Positions 47,675 to 61,483 of a DNA stretch of 64,000 nucleotides are shown piece after piece. Each line of letters begins with the position of its first letter. Positions within the stretch are counted from its first letter, which is position 1. The stretch covers positions 21,782,323 to 21,846,322 of the forward strand of contig NC_089867.1 in the NCBI RefSeq assembly GCF_036373705.1, in the 5' to 3' direction. A program made the translations under genes and the position numbers. The stretch comes from Amia ocellicauda. Taxonomy: Eukaryota > Chordata > Actinopteri > Amiiformes > Amiidae. The notes under the pieces are model-generated. The model saw nothing but the letters and a program-made list of their open reading frames with translations, had not been told where the DNA came from and ran no database searches.

Positions 47675-49892
47675 GCCACAGTGCGTGTCACTGTGCAATT
47701 TCAGGCAAACTTCTGAAACTTGTATCAGCTCAGCCTGATTTAGTGTCCAGCTGACTGTCCTGGATTACACCTCTTCAGCTTATAGTTTAGTAAACAAGGA
47801 TGTAGAAACCAGCACAAGAGCAGCAGCATTGAATAATGCACTCAATTAACAAAATAATCTTCATTACCATGTTAAAACAGTACACTGAGACCAGGGTGGG
47901 CTGTAAAAACAAGGTACCAAATGAACAAGCATGCATACCTTTCATACACAGATTACTTTGATTAATAATCTAATACCAACACAGAGCTCCTATATACATC
48001 CACACAGACATATATAGTGAGATACACAAGCTATAATTATTATTATTATCATTATTATTATTATTATTGTTCATCTGTTTTTTTATACAGTGTGAAGCTG
48101 CATCTTGAAGTTGACTGATTGTAATGATTTCTTATAATGATGATGATTTTGTATTTAACGTAGGAAGTCAATTAGACAATATCAGACAATTTAAATATTC
48201 ATGTTTTGTCATCGTTTTCTCAGTGGATTCTCTATGGCGTAAGGAAGGAGTCCTTCTATGAGTCTTAAACTTCTCAACTACTGTCTGGTATTCTGTTCTA
48301 GTACATCACAGTTAAGTATATTTAAAAGGGGTAATGACGATGCAGAACATGTATTCAAGAAGATGATACTGGTCGCTCTTCTCATCGAGGACAATTAACT
48401 GTGTTAGTGCGTGATGTCATACTCGCAAGAAACCTAAACTGATTACTTTCTCTATTCAGTACCTTAGACAGCGCCAACAAAGCAGCAACCAAAAAGCAAA
48501 TGAAGAAAGCACGATCAATATATTTATTACTTTCTAGTTTTACTAATTATGATGATATTAATAGGGTGAAATACGTATTTAGTGTTATGAAAATAAACGA
48601 TTTATCTAAATATACGTCACACTTTATTGATAGTCAGAGAGCCTCGATTAAATCACACATTATATATGTAATATGCAATGTAGTGTAATATGTAATGTGT
48701 ATCAATGTGGGTCTGATATAGAAATAAAGTAAATTAATCAATTTTTACCGTTAATTGCATTTTAAACATTGCCTTTCAATTTCCTGTACTGTAATAAATT
48801 CACATGTGTATGTGATTCCTCATTATTATTACGATTGCATGTATTGGATTTAAAGAAGAGAAAACAAGGACATGTGGAGTTGATTTCATTTTTATTCTTC
48901 ATGTTCTTCTTCTTGAAGTGAAATGCACAACAATTGAATATGATTCACAGAATCAGTACGGTTTCATGAGCACTGTATGTTCATGAACAGCTACAATAAG
49001 AGCCAAGGTGAGAGTCTGGGTCTACAAACACATGAGCCACACACTGAAAACAACATCACTAGCAAAACCTGAAGACATCTCCAAGACACAATATTCCATC
49101 ACACAGACACACCGTGGACAGTGTGAACACATTGAGAAACAGCCTTCATAGAAGACACACATATACTTGAATAATAAACACGCTAACCTTTCTCCAAGTC
49201 AGAAATAATTATATTTCAATTGAATAAATACATATTCTTATGTAACAAAGCAATGCTAATATAGGCCCATTACTGAAACATATTAATAATGAATCATTCA
49301 TTATAGTAGCCTAATGCTCAAACTTGAGCATCGCACACTGCTTTATTCAAAGCATAGGGAAGCACACACGTCTTGTGGAACAAGATACAATCATACCTTC
49401 TCAGAAGGCAAGTGTCTAAGATAGAAATTAATTTCTTTAAAACATGAAAAAACACATCAATGGACTAATGTGAAATGAAAACATCACATTTGTACTTTTC
49501 TGCAATCAGAAATAACCTTTGAGCTATGAAAAATTCATAGCAACACGTCCACACACTGGTGTGAAATATGATTAGAAATATCCTGCCTTCACAGAAGACA
49601 CACATTGTTAGAAGCTGCCCTGATTACTTCAGAGGCACAAGTGGAAACAGAAATAATCTCTTCCACACATACACACGTCTTGTATAACAAGGAGAACAGC
49701 AGTCATACTGTTGAGCACAGGTGTGTTGAATCGTGCATGTTCTTTCTGTCAAAGACAGAGCTCTTTAAAACCTTCCACACAGGCAGAAGAGGAAGGAAGA
49801 CACTTCCTACACGCTGAGAATTACTGTCCATGCCCGTCTTAGACAGGCCGGTCCAATTCTGGGGTCTGAGTCCAGTGCCCGTCCGCAGGGCT

Positions 49893-50501
49893 CTACCAGG
49901 GCCGCCAGAGGGCGCCTTTAGCCGGACTCTCCTGTTTGATGGTGCTGTGGCGGGCTGGGGAGCTCAGCTGGGGCAGGGCGCTCGGACAGCTGGCCTTATC
50001 AGAGGACTGCTGCCCGCTCCGGAAATGGCTCAGCAGTCTTCGCCGGGACTCGGTCTTCACTTGGTCCCGGGACAGGAAGCGCACGATTTCTTGGGCACAC
50101 CTGGAGTAGCCCTCGCCTGCAGCCGCAGGCCCGGAGGAGGCGCTAGCGAGCTGCTGCTGGCACTGCTGTCTCAGGTAGCACACCGTCATTTCCAGGATGT
50201 CGGCTTTCTCCAGCTTGGAGTCGGGCTGCTGGCTCAGGAAGTCGCCGGCCAGGAGAGACTTGAGCTGCTCGATGCTGCTGTTGATGCGATCTCTGCGCAT
50301 TCGCTCAACCATCGGCTTTCTCAGCTGGAGAGACAAGACAAGACGTGGGTTAGTCATCAGGCTCTGGGAGGCAACCTGGATGAAATCACTGACAGATGAA
50401 ATCAGGGCATTTCTCCACAGGTCAGGTTCTCAACTTACTTTGTGGCTCAGGGTGGCGTGCTCCTTTGAGTATCCCATTGCTGCAGCGAGTGTCGGTGCCA
50501 T
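49893..50501 (-). CDS. hes5: Hes5/Her4-like repressor, copy 3
   Basis: Exon 1 50501-50439, exon 2 50324-49893. Same 164-residue protein as copy 1 except Gln at residue 75 (CAG for CGG), just after the second helix. The change is shared with copies 4 and 5, defining two subgroups (1-2 and 3-5). Splice sites, WRPW and promoter are intact. Confidence 0.95.
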
Positions 50502-50565
50502 GGCTGGAGCTGGGCTGTAGTGCTCTCTGTGTAGAGTGAGTGTGACTGCTGCTGCTCTCGGCTCT

Positions 50566-50723
50566 GCTATTTATAGTCCCCAATCTGCATCCCAATGTGT
50601 GGGTCTCGGGCTCGTTGCAGTTTCTCACAGTCCGTAGCCAATGGGCGAGCTCGGGGGGACAATGGGGAAGCTGGAATTGCCACATGCTCAATGAAGTGCT
50701 TATTGCCCGGGGACAATGGCCAT
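50566..50723 (-). promoter_or_regulatory. hes5 copy 3 promoter
   Basis: CSL paired site halves at 50598-50605 and 50622-50629; TATA, CCAAT and SOX sites retained. Confidence 0.6.
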
Positions 50724-51258
50724 GTCTCTGGGGAACAGGTGGAGGGGTGGGGCGATGGCGAGTGCCTCACGGAGCACTGTGTGAATCTGGGAAAGTGGTG
50801 ACCCCCGTGCAGAGAGCAGATCTGCCGCCTGATGTTGGGATCAGTGATTCGTGTTTAGAGAGCACACGTGTGTAAGTGCACACGTCCTGCACCATGAAGG
50901 CTTTAAAGCACCGAAGCCCACACTCGGCTCTGCATGCTGTTTGCAGTGAACACTGATGCTTCCAGGATTGTTCGATGTCTGTGAGATAGTAAGCCGATGA
51001 GATCTGTTTGACCTCAGCCCCAGCTGCAGGTGTTGAACTGTATGTGCGCGGCTCGCTGGGGTATGATTATAATTACCCTGAATAAGCCCTAATCGCACCC
51101 ATGTACTTTTATTATGATCATTATTTATTCATTGAGCAGACGTCTTTTTAATAATGCCTTCCATATCATCCGCATATTGATTTCAAGGGTTTCCTGGTGA
51201 CAGTAAAGAAAATAGAACATTCAGCACTTCGTATTAAATGGGAGAGAGAGAACAACAT

Positions 51259-51371
<113 letters not shown>

Positions 51372-51843
51372 ATAAAAACATCTAAGTGGATCAGTGCTGT
51401 TAATTCTTACATTATATATCTTTGTGAGCAAATACACAATTTAATGTTGCTTCACATGTATATTAAGCCACTCCTTTTTAAACTAACTAGCATTTTTATA
51501 CAGTCAACTGGGCTCTGTGACTAAAGTACACCAAGTCTCCTGAGATTACGAATGGACAGTTCAAAGCGATTGCTTGGTAATTCATGAACTGAAAAGATTG
51601 AATTAAAAGGTTGAGGTTAATCATTAAGATGAATTTATAAATTAGTCTTCAAATTGAAAATTATTAATAAAAATTCCCAGATTGCACCTCAGTATCCCAG
51701 ATTGTGGCTGACAGGGTCTAATCAGTTATCACTGTCAGGGGGATAGTCAGCAGATATGTGTCAATCCACAGAGCAGTGTGTCCAGATGTCCCAGATGTGT
51801 CTCAGTCCTGCGGCTGCTGAGCTCTGTGAGTAGAGCTGCCCGG

Positions 51844-51966
51844 TCTTTCCCACACTGCGTCCTGTGTGCTGGGCTCCACACACAACAAAAGCAGCCAGGC
51901 GCGCTGAATGGGGCATTAGTGACGCCAATTGGCTCTGTATTGTGGGACGGGCAGCGCATGACGTCA
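51844..51966 (+). promoter_or_regulatory. Candidate enhancer module A, unit 3
   Basis: CSL site 51847-51854; CRE 51959-51966. Confidence 0.62.
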
Positions 51967-52534
51967 CACGCCATCTGGAGGGAAGGCCGATCAATGGCTG
52001 ACATCTTATCAATACATCTGTACCTGTGCGCATCAACAGGGCCTCACAGCACCACAGTCAGTCATGACATCAGGACCGCAGCAGCTGACTGGGGGAGGCG
52101 GGGCTAATGGACAGGGAAACCCAGATTATACCTGTCGGCCAGGTGATCAGGTGACCTCAGCACACTGCGCTGTGATTGGCAGAGGATGAGGAGAGCCTGA
52201 CAGAGTGACACACAGGTATTGTGTGTCTTATTGTGCGACTGTTGTCCTCAAACACACAGCAATAGTAAAACAGCCTGATGACACTGCAGGCACTTCTGCT
52301 CTGAATGGTGTATCGAACACGTCCCCTCAGCCGTCCTCCTGCTCAGTGCTCAGCTTCTCCACACCTTCCTGCTCCCTGTGCCTTTGCCATGACTGAGCCA
52401 CAGAGAGGGGCTCCCAGGTGCCCAGTGTCAGAGAGCAGCCCCCCCACCGTGTCCAGCCCCAGATAAAGGCCTCCAGATGCTGGTGGGGTTGAGGAGTCGT
52501 AATGGCCCTGGAACTGAGACTCTGCTCTCCAGAG

Positions 52535-52596
52535 CTTTCCCACACTCTGCCCATTGAGAGAGCGACAATAGAAGTGTGCCGATTAAATGCTAATTT
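52535..52596 (+). promoter_or_regulatory. Candidate enhancer module B, unit 3
   Basis: CSL site 52537-52544; SOX and octamer-like sites conserved. Confidence 0.57.
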
Positions 52597-52903
52597 GGAT
52601 TCAAACCATCAGCCCCTGAAAATCCTCTAGAGGATAAAACTTGTTAGTTAAAGTGCTTTCATCAAGGGCCAGATGAACACACACATGTAGAGAGCATGGC
52701 GTCCAGTGGAAGTGTGTTAGAAGACATCAGCGCTCATGGGAAATCGTCAGTAAAGCATGTGATATCAGCGTCTGAGACCCAGAGTAAATCATAAGCAATT
52801 TAAGACAATATAATGGAAAACTCTTATGTACCAGTCTTATTCAATGAGAGCCATTATTCTTCTTATTATTATTCATCTTCTTCTTCTTCTTCTTCTTCTT
52901 CTT

Positions 52904-52934
<31 letters not shown>

Positions 52935-53314
52935 TTATTATTATTTTTATTACATGACTAATCAAAACTACTCAGCACTTTTAAAGTAATCTTTTGCATC
53001 CACCAAAATAATAGAGTTATTTCCCTCCTCCATTATATAGCGCCTTTCACTCCACCAGTGTTCTCAACAGCCTTTCCCAGCCACAGCCCAGCTGCTCAAA
53101 GCTTTACTCTGAGAATCACACAATGCACCTGGGCCTGATATTTCATCAGCGATATGAGACACACAGCAGAACCTCGTCAACATGCAACATGTGCCGTGTT
53201 TAATATGGCAACAAAACAGACCCCACCTCCCCCTCCCCCCATTCCTGGTGTGCAGCTCTGTGGGTCGACTCACTAGGGATTGTCCCCTCCGGCCCTGTGA
53301 GTGAGTTTTCCTCT

Positions 53315-53424
53315 GTTTCCCACACTCTGCCCATTCAGCACGTCCAATAGGGAGACAATAGAAGTGTGTCTTATTACACATCGCGTTAGCGACGGTGTTT
53401 GATCTGCCATTGTGGGGTAGGGCA
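53315..53424 (+). promoter_or_regulatory. Candidate enhancer module C, unit 3
   Basis: CSL site 53317-53324; the module is unchanged. Confidence 0.62.
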
Positions 53425-55632
53425 GCCACAGTGCGTGTCACTGTGCAATTTCAGGCAAACTTCTGAAACTTGTATCAGCTCAGCCTGATTTAGTGTCCAG
53501 CTGACTGTCCAGGATTACACCTCTTCAGCTTATAGTTTAGTAAACAAGGATGTAGAAACCAGCACAAGAGCAGCAGCATTGACTAATGCACTCAATTAAC
53601 AAAATAATCTTCATTACCATGTTAAAACAGTACACTGAGACCAGGGTGGGCTGTAAAAACAAGGTACAAAATGAACAAGCATGCATAAATTTCATACACA
53701 GATTACTTCGATTAATAATCTAATACCAACACAGAGCTCCTATATACATCCACACAGACATATATAGTGAGATACACAAGCTATAATTATTATTATTATC
53801 ATTATTATTATTATTATTGTTCATCTGTTTTTTTATACAGTGTGAAGCTGCATCTTGAAGTTGACTGATTGTAATGATTTCTTATAATGATGATGATTTT
53901 GTATTTAACGTAGGAAGTCAATTAGACAATATCAGACAATTTAAATATTCATGTTTTGTCATAGTTTTCTCAGTGGATTCTCTATGGCGTAAGGAAGGAG
54001 TCCTTCTATGAGTCTTAAACTTCTCAACTACTGTCTGGTATTCTGTTCTAGTACATCACAGTTAAGTATATTTAAAAGGGGTAATGACGATGCAGAACAT
54101 GTATTCAAGAAGATGATACTGGTCGCTCTTCTCATCGAGGACAATTAACTGTGTTAGTGCGTGATGTCATACTCGCAAGAAACCTAAACTGATTACTTTC
54201 TCTATTCAGTACCTTAGACAGCGCCAACAAAGCAGCAACCAAAAAGCAAATGAAGAAAGCAAGATCAATATATTCATTACTTTCTAGTTTTACTAATTAT
54301 GATGATATTAATAGGGTGAAATACGTATTTAGTGTTATGAAAATAAACGATTTATCTAAATATACGTCACACTTTATTGATAGTCAGAGAGCCTCGATTA
54401 AATCACACATTATATATGTAATATGCAATGTAGTGTAATATGTAATGTGGATCAATGTGGGTCTGATATAGAAATAAAGTAAATTAATCAATTTTGCATT
54501 TTAAACATTGCCTTTCAATTTCCTGTACTGTAATAAATTCACGTGTGTATGTGATTCCTCATTATTATTACGATTGCATGTATTGGATTTAAAGAAGAGA
54601 AAACAAGGACATGTGACGTTGATTTCATTTTTATTATTCATGTTCTTCTTCTTGAAGTGAAATGCACAACAATTGAATATGATTCACAGAATCAGTACGG
54701 TTTCATGAGCACTGTATGTTCATGAACAGCTACAATAAGAGCCAAGGTGAGAGTCTGGGTCTACAAACACATGAGCCACACACTGAAAACAACATCACTA
54801 GCAAAACCTGAAGACATCTCCAAGACACAATATTCCATCACACAGACACACCGTGGACAGTGTGAACACATTGAGAAACAGCCTTCATAGAAGACACACA
54901 TATACTTGAATAATAAACACGCTAACCTTTCTCCAAGTCAGAAATAATTATATTTCAATTGAATAAATACATATTTCTTATGTAACAAAGCAATGCTAAT
55001 ATAGGCCCATTACTGAAACATATTAATAATGAATCATTCATTATAGTAGCCTAATGCTCAAACTTGAGCATCGCACACTGCTTTATTCAAAGCATAGGGA
55101 AGCACACACGTCTTGTGGAACAAGATACAATCATACCTTCTCAGAAGGCAAGTGTCTTAGATAGAAATTAATTTCTTTAAAACATGAAAAAACACATCAA
55201 TGGACTAATGTGAAATGAAAACATCACATTTGTACTTTTCTGCAATCAGAAATAACCTTTGAGCTATGAAAAATTCATAGCAACACGTCCACACACTGGT
55301 GTGAAATATGATTAGAAATATCCTGCCTTCACAGAAGACACACATTGTTAGAAGCTGCCCTGATTACTTCAGAGGCACAAGTGGAAACAGAAATAATCTC
55401 TTCCACACATACACACGTCTTGTATAACAAGGAGAACAGCAGTCATACTGTTGAGCACAGGTGTGTTGAATCGTGCATGTTCTTTCTGTCAAAGACAGAG
55501 CTCTTTAAAACCTTCCACACAGGCAGAAGAGGAAGGAAGACACTTCCTACACGCTGAGAATTACTGTCCATGCCCGTCTTAGACAGGCCGGTCCAATTCT
55601 GGGGTCTGAGTCCAGTGCCCGTCCGCAGGGCT

Positions 55633-56241
55633 CTACCAGGGCCGCCAGAGGGCGCCTTTAGCCGGACTCTCCTGTTTGATGGTGCTGTGGCGGGCTGGGG
55701 AGCTCAGCTGGGGCAGGGCGCTCGGACAGCTGGCCTTATCAGAGGACTGCTGCCCGCTCCGGAAATGGCTCAGCAGTCTTCGCCGGGACTCGGTCTTCAC
55801 TTGATCCCGGGACAGGAAGCGCACGATTTCTTGGGCACACCTGGAGTAGCCCTCGCCTGCAGCCGCAGGCCCGGAGGAGGCGCTAGCGAGCTGCTGCTGG
55901 CACTGCTGTCTCAGGTAGCACACCGTCATTTCCAGGATGTCGGCTTTCTCCAGCTTGGAGTCGGGCTGCTGGCTCAGGAAGTCGCCGGCCAGGAGAGACT
56001 TGAGCTGCTCGATGCTGCTGTTGATGCGATCTCTGCGCATTCGCTCAACCATCGGCTTTCTCAGCTGGAGAGACAAGACAAGACGTGGGTTAGTCATCAG
56101 GCTCTGGGAGGCAACCTGGATGAAATCACTGACAGATGAAATCAGGGCATTTCTCCACAGGTCAGGTTCTCAACTTACTTTGTGGCTCAGGGTGGCGTGC
56201 TCCTTTGAGTATCCCATTGCTGCAGCGAGTGTCGGTGCCAT
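55633..56241 (-). CDS. hes5: Hes5/Her4-like repressor, copy 4
   Basis: Exon 1 56241-56179, exon 2 56064-55633. Protein identical to copy 3 (Gln75). It has one synonymous change in the RDQ aspartate codon (GAT for GAC), also present in copy 5. Splice sites and WRPW intact. Confidence 0.95.
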
Positions 56242-56305
56242 GGCTGGAGCTGGGCTGTAGTGCTCTCTGTGTAGAGTGAGTGTGACTGCTGCTGCTCTCG
56301 GCTCT

Positions 56306-56463
56306 GCTATTTATAGTCCCCAATCTGCATCCCAATGTGTGGGTCTCGGGCTCGTTGCAGTTTCTCACAGTCCGTAGCCAATGGGCGAGCTCGGGGGGAC
56401 AATGGGGAAGCTGGAATTGCCACATGCTCAATGAAGTGCTTATTGCCCGGGGACAATGGCCAT
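56306..56463 (-). promoter_or_regulatory. hes5 copy 4 promoter
   Basis: CSL paired site halves at 56338-56345 and 56362-56369; TATA and SOX sites retained. Confidence 0.6.
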
Positions 56464-56999
56464 GTCTCTGGGGAACAGGTGGAGGGGTGGGGCGATGGCG
56501 AGTGCCTCACGGAGCACTGTGTGAATCTGGGAAAGTGGTGACCCCCGTGCAGAGAGCAGATCTGCCGCCTGATGTTGGGATCAGTGATTCGTGTTTAGAG
56601 AGCACACGTGTGTAAGTGCACACGTCCTGCACCATGAAGGCTTTAAAGCACCGAAGCCCACACTCGGCTCTGCATGCTGTTTGCAGTGAACACTGATGCT
56701 TCCAGGATTGTTCGATGTCTGTGAGATAGTAAGCCGATGAGATCTGTTTGACCTCAGCCCCAGCTGCAGGTGTTGAACTGTATGTGCGCGGCTCGCTGGG
56801 GTATGATTATAATTACCCTGAATAAGCCCTAATCGCACCCATGTACTTTTATTATGATCATTATTTATTCATTGAGCAGACGTCTTTTTAATAATGCCTT
56901 CCATATCATCCGCATATTGATTTCAAGGGTTTCCTGGTGACAGTAAAGAAAATAGAACATTCAGCACTTCGTATTAAATGGGAGAGAGAGAACAACATC

Positions 57000-57038
<39 letters not shown>

Positions 57039-57538
57039 TTTTATTATTATTATAATTATAATAATTATAAAATCATCTAAGTGGATCAGTGCTGTTCATT
57101 CTTACATTATATATCTTTGAGAGCAAATACACAATTTAATGTTGCTTCACATGTATATTAAGCCACTCCTTTTTAAACTAACTAGCATTTTTATACAGTC
57201 AACTGGGCTCTGTGACTAAAGTACACCAAGTCTCCTGAGATTACGAATGGACAGTTCAAAGCGATTGCTTGGTAATTTATGAACTGAAAAGATTGAATTA
57301 AAAGGTTGAGGTTAATCATTAAGATGAATTTATAAATTAGTCTTCAAATTGAAAATTATTAATTAAAATTCCCAGATTGCACCTCAGTATCCCAGATTGT
57401 GGCTGACAGGGTCTAATCAGTTATCACTGTCAGGGGGATAGTCAGCAGATATGTGTCAATCCACAGAGCAGTGTGTCCAGATGTCCCAGATGTGTCTCAG
57501 TCCTGCGGCTGCTGGGCTCTGTGAGTAGAGCTGCCCGG

Positions 57539-57661
57539 TCTTTCCCACACTGCGTCCTGTGTGCTGGGCTCCACACACAACAAAAGCAGCCAGGCGCGCT
57601 GAATGGGGCATTAGTGACGCCAATTGGCTCTGTATTGTGGGACGGGCAGCGCATGACGTCA
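57539..57661 (+). promoter_or_regulatory. Candidate enhancer module A, unit 4
   Basis: CSL site 57542-57549; CRE 57654-57661. Confidence 0.62.
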
Positions 57662-58229
57662 CACGCCATCTGGAGGGAAGGCCGATCAATGGCTGACATC
57701 TTATCAATACATCTGTACCTGTGCGCATCAACAGGGCCTCACAGCACCACAGTCAGTCATGACATCAGGACCGCAGCAGCTGACTGGGGGAGGCGGGGCT
57801 AATGGACAGGGAAACCCAGATTATACCTGTCGGGCAGGTGATCAGGTGACCTCAGCACACTGCGCTGTGATTGGCAGAGGAGGAGGAGAGTCTGACAGAG
57901 TGACACACAGGTATTGTGTGTCTTATTGTGCGACTGTTGTCCTCAAACACACAGCAATAGTAAAACAGCCTGATGACACTGCAGGCATTTCTGCTCTGAA
58001 TGGTGTATCGAACACGTCCCCTCAGCCGTCCTCCTGCTCAGTGCTCAGCTTCTCCACACCTTCCTGCTCCCTGTGCCTTTGCCATGACTGAGCCACAGAG
58101 AGGGGCTCCCAGGTGCCCAGTGTCAGAGAGCAGCCCCCCCACCGTGTCCAGCCCCAGATAAAGGCCTCCAGATGCTGGTGGGGTTGAGGAGTCGTAATGG
58201 CCCTGGAACTGAGACTCTGCTCTCCAGAG

Positions 58230-58291
58230 CTTTCCCACACTCTGCCCATTGAGAGAGCGACAATAGAAGTGTGCCGATTAAATGCTAATTT
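58230..58291 (+). promoter_or_regulatory. Candidate enhancer module B, unit 4
   Basis: CSL site 58232-58239. SOX and octamer-like sites are kept although divergence begins immediately to the right. Confidence 0.57.
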
Positions 58292-58424
58292 GCTTTCAAA
58301 CCATCAGCCCCTGACAGGCCTCTAGAGGATAAAACTTGTTTGTTAAATATGCTTTAATCAAGGGCCAGATAAACACACACATGTAGAGAGCATGTAGAGA
58401 GTAAATCATAAGCAATTCAAGACA

Positions 58425-58878
58425 ATGTAATGTAATCATTATATTTAAAGGCTCTGCAAGGACATCAGACATATTGAGCAGAGATACAGTGCTATGCTCT
58501 GAGTTGCGTCTTATGAATGATTATAAGCTCTGTCAGGATATGCTGCTGTTGGACTCTGACTTTCATTTGGGATTCCTCAAGTACTGAGGGGAGCAATGAA
58601 AGGTTGTAGGAACTTCAAAACATCTAGAAGAATGCACTATACTTCAACACTGGACTGTTTAACTCCCCAAACACTGTATTATGACATTCTTAACTCTCCC
58701 TATCCTTGTTGTGTTTCCTGTCACAAGTTAAGTTGTGATTTTGCCTTTTGATGTGACTCCTCAGAGCTGATGAAGTGCACATCAAGAGGGTGTCACTACC
58801 ACAACAGTGCCCCAAAATGAGCATATCACCCAACAGTTCTGTTTCAGATCCCAAGGAATGAACACTGCAGACAGAATC
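58425..58878. other. Unit-4-specific segment of unknown origin
   Basis: About 450 bp not found in the other units of this window, replacing the TTC/TTA tract and its flanks. No terminal repeats, target duplication or coding frame recognised. It could be an older spacer version retained or imported by conversion, or an unrecognised insertion. Confidence 0.8.
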
Positions 58879-59171
58879 TCCCTCCTCCATTATATAGCGC
58901 CTTTCACTCCACCAGTGTTCTCAACAGCCTTTCCCAGCCACAGCCCAGCTGCTCAAAGCTTTACTCTGAGAATCACACAATGCACCTGGGCCTGATATTT
59001 CATCAGCGATATGAGACACACAGCAGAACCTCGTCAACATGCAACATGTGCCGTGTTTAATATGGCAACAAAACAGACCCCACCTCCCCCTCCCCCCATT
59101 CCTGGTGTGCAGCTCTGTGGGTCGACTCACTAGGGATTGTCCCCTCCGGCCCTGTGAGTGAGTTTTCCTCT

Positions 59172-59281
59172 GTTTCCCACACTCTGCCCATTCAGCACGT
59201 CCAATAGGGAGACAATAGAAGTGTGTCTTATTACACATCGCGTTAGCGACGGTGTTTGATCTGCCATTGTGGGGTAGGGCA
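59172..59281 (+). promoter_or_regulatory. Candidate enhancer module C, unit 4
   Basis: CSL site 59174-59181. The module is intact only about 290 bp beyond the replaced segment. Confidence 0.62.
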
Positions 59282-61483
59282 GCCACAGTGCGTGTCACTG
59301 TGCAATTTCAGGCAAACTTCTGAAACTTGTATCAGCTCAGCCTGATTTAGTGTCCAGCTGACTGTCCTGGATTACACCTCTTCAGCTTATAGTTTAGTAA
59401 ACAAGGATGTAGAAACCAGCACAAGAGCAGCAGCATTGACTAATGCACTCAATTAACAAAATAATCTTCATTACCATGTTAAAACAGTACACTGAGACCA
59501 GGGTGGGCTGTAAAAACAAGGTACAAAATGAACAACCATGCATACCTTTCATACACAGATTACTTTGATTAATAATCTAATACCAACACAGAGCTCCTAT
59601 ATACATCCACACAGACATATATAGTGAGATACACAAGCTATAATTATTATTATTATCATTATTATTATTATTATTGTTCATCTGTTTTTTTATACAGTGT
59701 GAAGCTGCATCTTGAAGTTGACTGATTGTAATGATTTCTTATAATGATGATGATTTTGTATTTAACGTAGGAAGTCAATTAGACAATATCAGACAATTTA
59801 AATATTCATGTTTTGTCATAGTTTTCTCAGTGGATTCTCTATGGCGTAAGGAAGGAGTCCTTCTATGAGTCTTAAACTTCTCAACTACTGTCTGGTATTC
59901 TGTTCTAGTACATCACAGTTAAGTATATTTAAAAGGGGTAATGACGATGCAGAACATGTATTCAAGAAGATGATACTGGTCGCTCTTCTCATCGAGGACA
60001 ATTAACTGTGTTAGTGCGTGATGTCATACTCGCAAGAAACCTAAACTGATTACTTTCTCTATTCAGTACCTTAGACAGCGCCAACAAAGCAGCATCCAAA
60101 AAGCAAATGAAGAAAGCACGATCAATTATTACTTTCTAGTTTTACTAATTATGATGATATTAATAGGGTGAAATACGTATTTAGTGTTATGAAAATAAAC
60201 GATTTATCTAAATATACGTCACACTTTATTGATAGTCAGAGAGCCTCGATTAAATCACACATTATATATGTAATATGCAATGTAGTGTAATATGTAATGT
60301 GTATCAATGTGGGTCTGATATAGAAATAAAGTAAATTAATCAATTTTGCATTTTAAACATTGCCTTTCAATTTCCTGTACTGTAATAAATTCACGTGTGT
60401 ATGTGATTCCTCATTATTATTACGATTGCATGTATTGGATTTAAAGAAGAGAAAACAAGGACATGTGAAGTTGATTTCATTTTTATTCTTCATGTTCTTC
60501 TTCTTGAAGTGAAATGCACAACAATTGAATATGATTCACAGAATCAGTACGGTTTCATGAGCACTGTATGTTCATGAACAGCTACAATAAGAGCCAAGGT
60601 GAGAGTCTGGGTCTACAAACACATGAGCCACACACTGAAAACAACATCACTAGCAAAACCTGAAGACATCTCCAAGACACAATATTCCATCACACAGACA
60701 CACCGTGGACAGTGTGAACACATTGAGAAACAGCCTTCATAGAAGACACACATATACTTGAATAATAAACACGCTAACCTTTCTCCAAGTCAGAAATAAT
60801 TATATTTCAATTGAATAAATACATATTCTTATGTAACAAAGCAATGCTAATATAGGCCCATTACTGAAACATATTAATAATGAATCATTCATTATAGTAG
60901 CCTAATGCTCAAACTTGAGCATCGCACACTGCTTTATTCAAAGCATAGGGAAGCACACACGTCTTGTGGAACAAGATACAATCATACCTTCTCAGAAGGC
61001 AAGTGTCTAAGATAGAAATTAATTTCTTTAAAACATGAAAAAACACATCAATGGACTAATGTGAAATGAAAACATCACATTTGTACTTTTCTGCAATCAG
61101 AAATAACCTTTGAGCTATGAAAAATTCATAGCAACACGTCCACACACTGGTGTGAAATATGATTAGAAATATCCTGCCTTCACAGAAGACACACATTGTC
61201 AGAAGCTGCCCTGATTACTTCAGAGGCACAAGTGGAAACAGAAATAATCTCTTCCACACATACACACGTCTTGTATAACAAGGAGAACAGCAGTCATACT
61301 GTTGAGCACAGGTGTGTTGAATCGTGCATGTTCTTTCTGTCAAAGACAGAGCTCTTTAAAACCTTCCACACAGGCAGAAGAGGAAGGAAGACACTTCCTA
61401 CACGCTGAGAATTACTGTCCATGCCCGTCTTAGACAGGCCGGTCCAATTCTGGGGTCTGAGTCCAGTGCCCGTCCGCAGGGCT

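Larger units (their letters stand above)
43834..49536 (-). repeat. hes5 tandem unit 2 (5703 bp)
   Basis: Near-identical to unit 1 by eye; differences are point changes and microsatellite length. Includes AAT/ATT tract 45556-45605 and TTC/TTA tract 47121-47201. Confidence 0.95.
55277..61127 (-). repeat. hes5 tandem unit 4 (5851 bp), with a replaced segment
   Basis: As the others up to about 58290. From there to about 58880 it carries a diverged and then unrelated stretch in place of the TTC/TTA microsatellite region, before rejoining the common sequence at CTCCCTCCTCCATTATATAG. AAT/ATT tract at 57000-57069. Confidence 0.94.
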
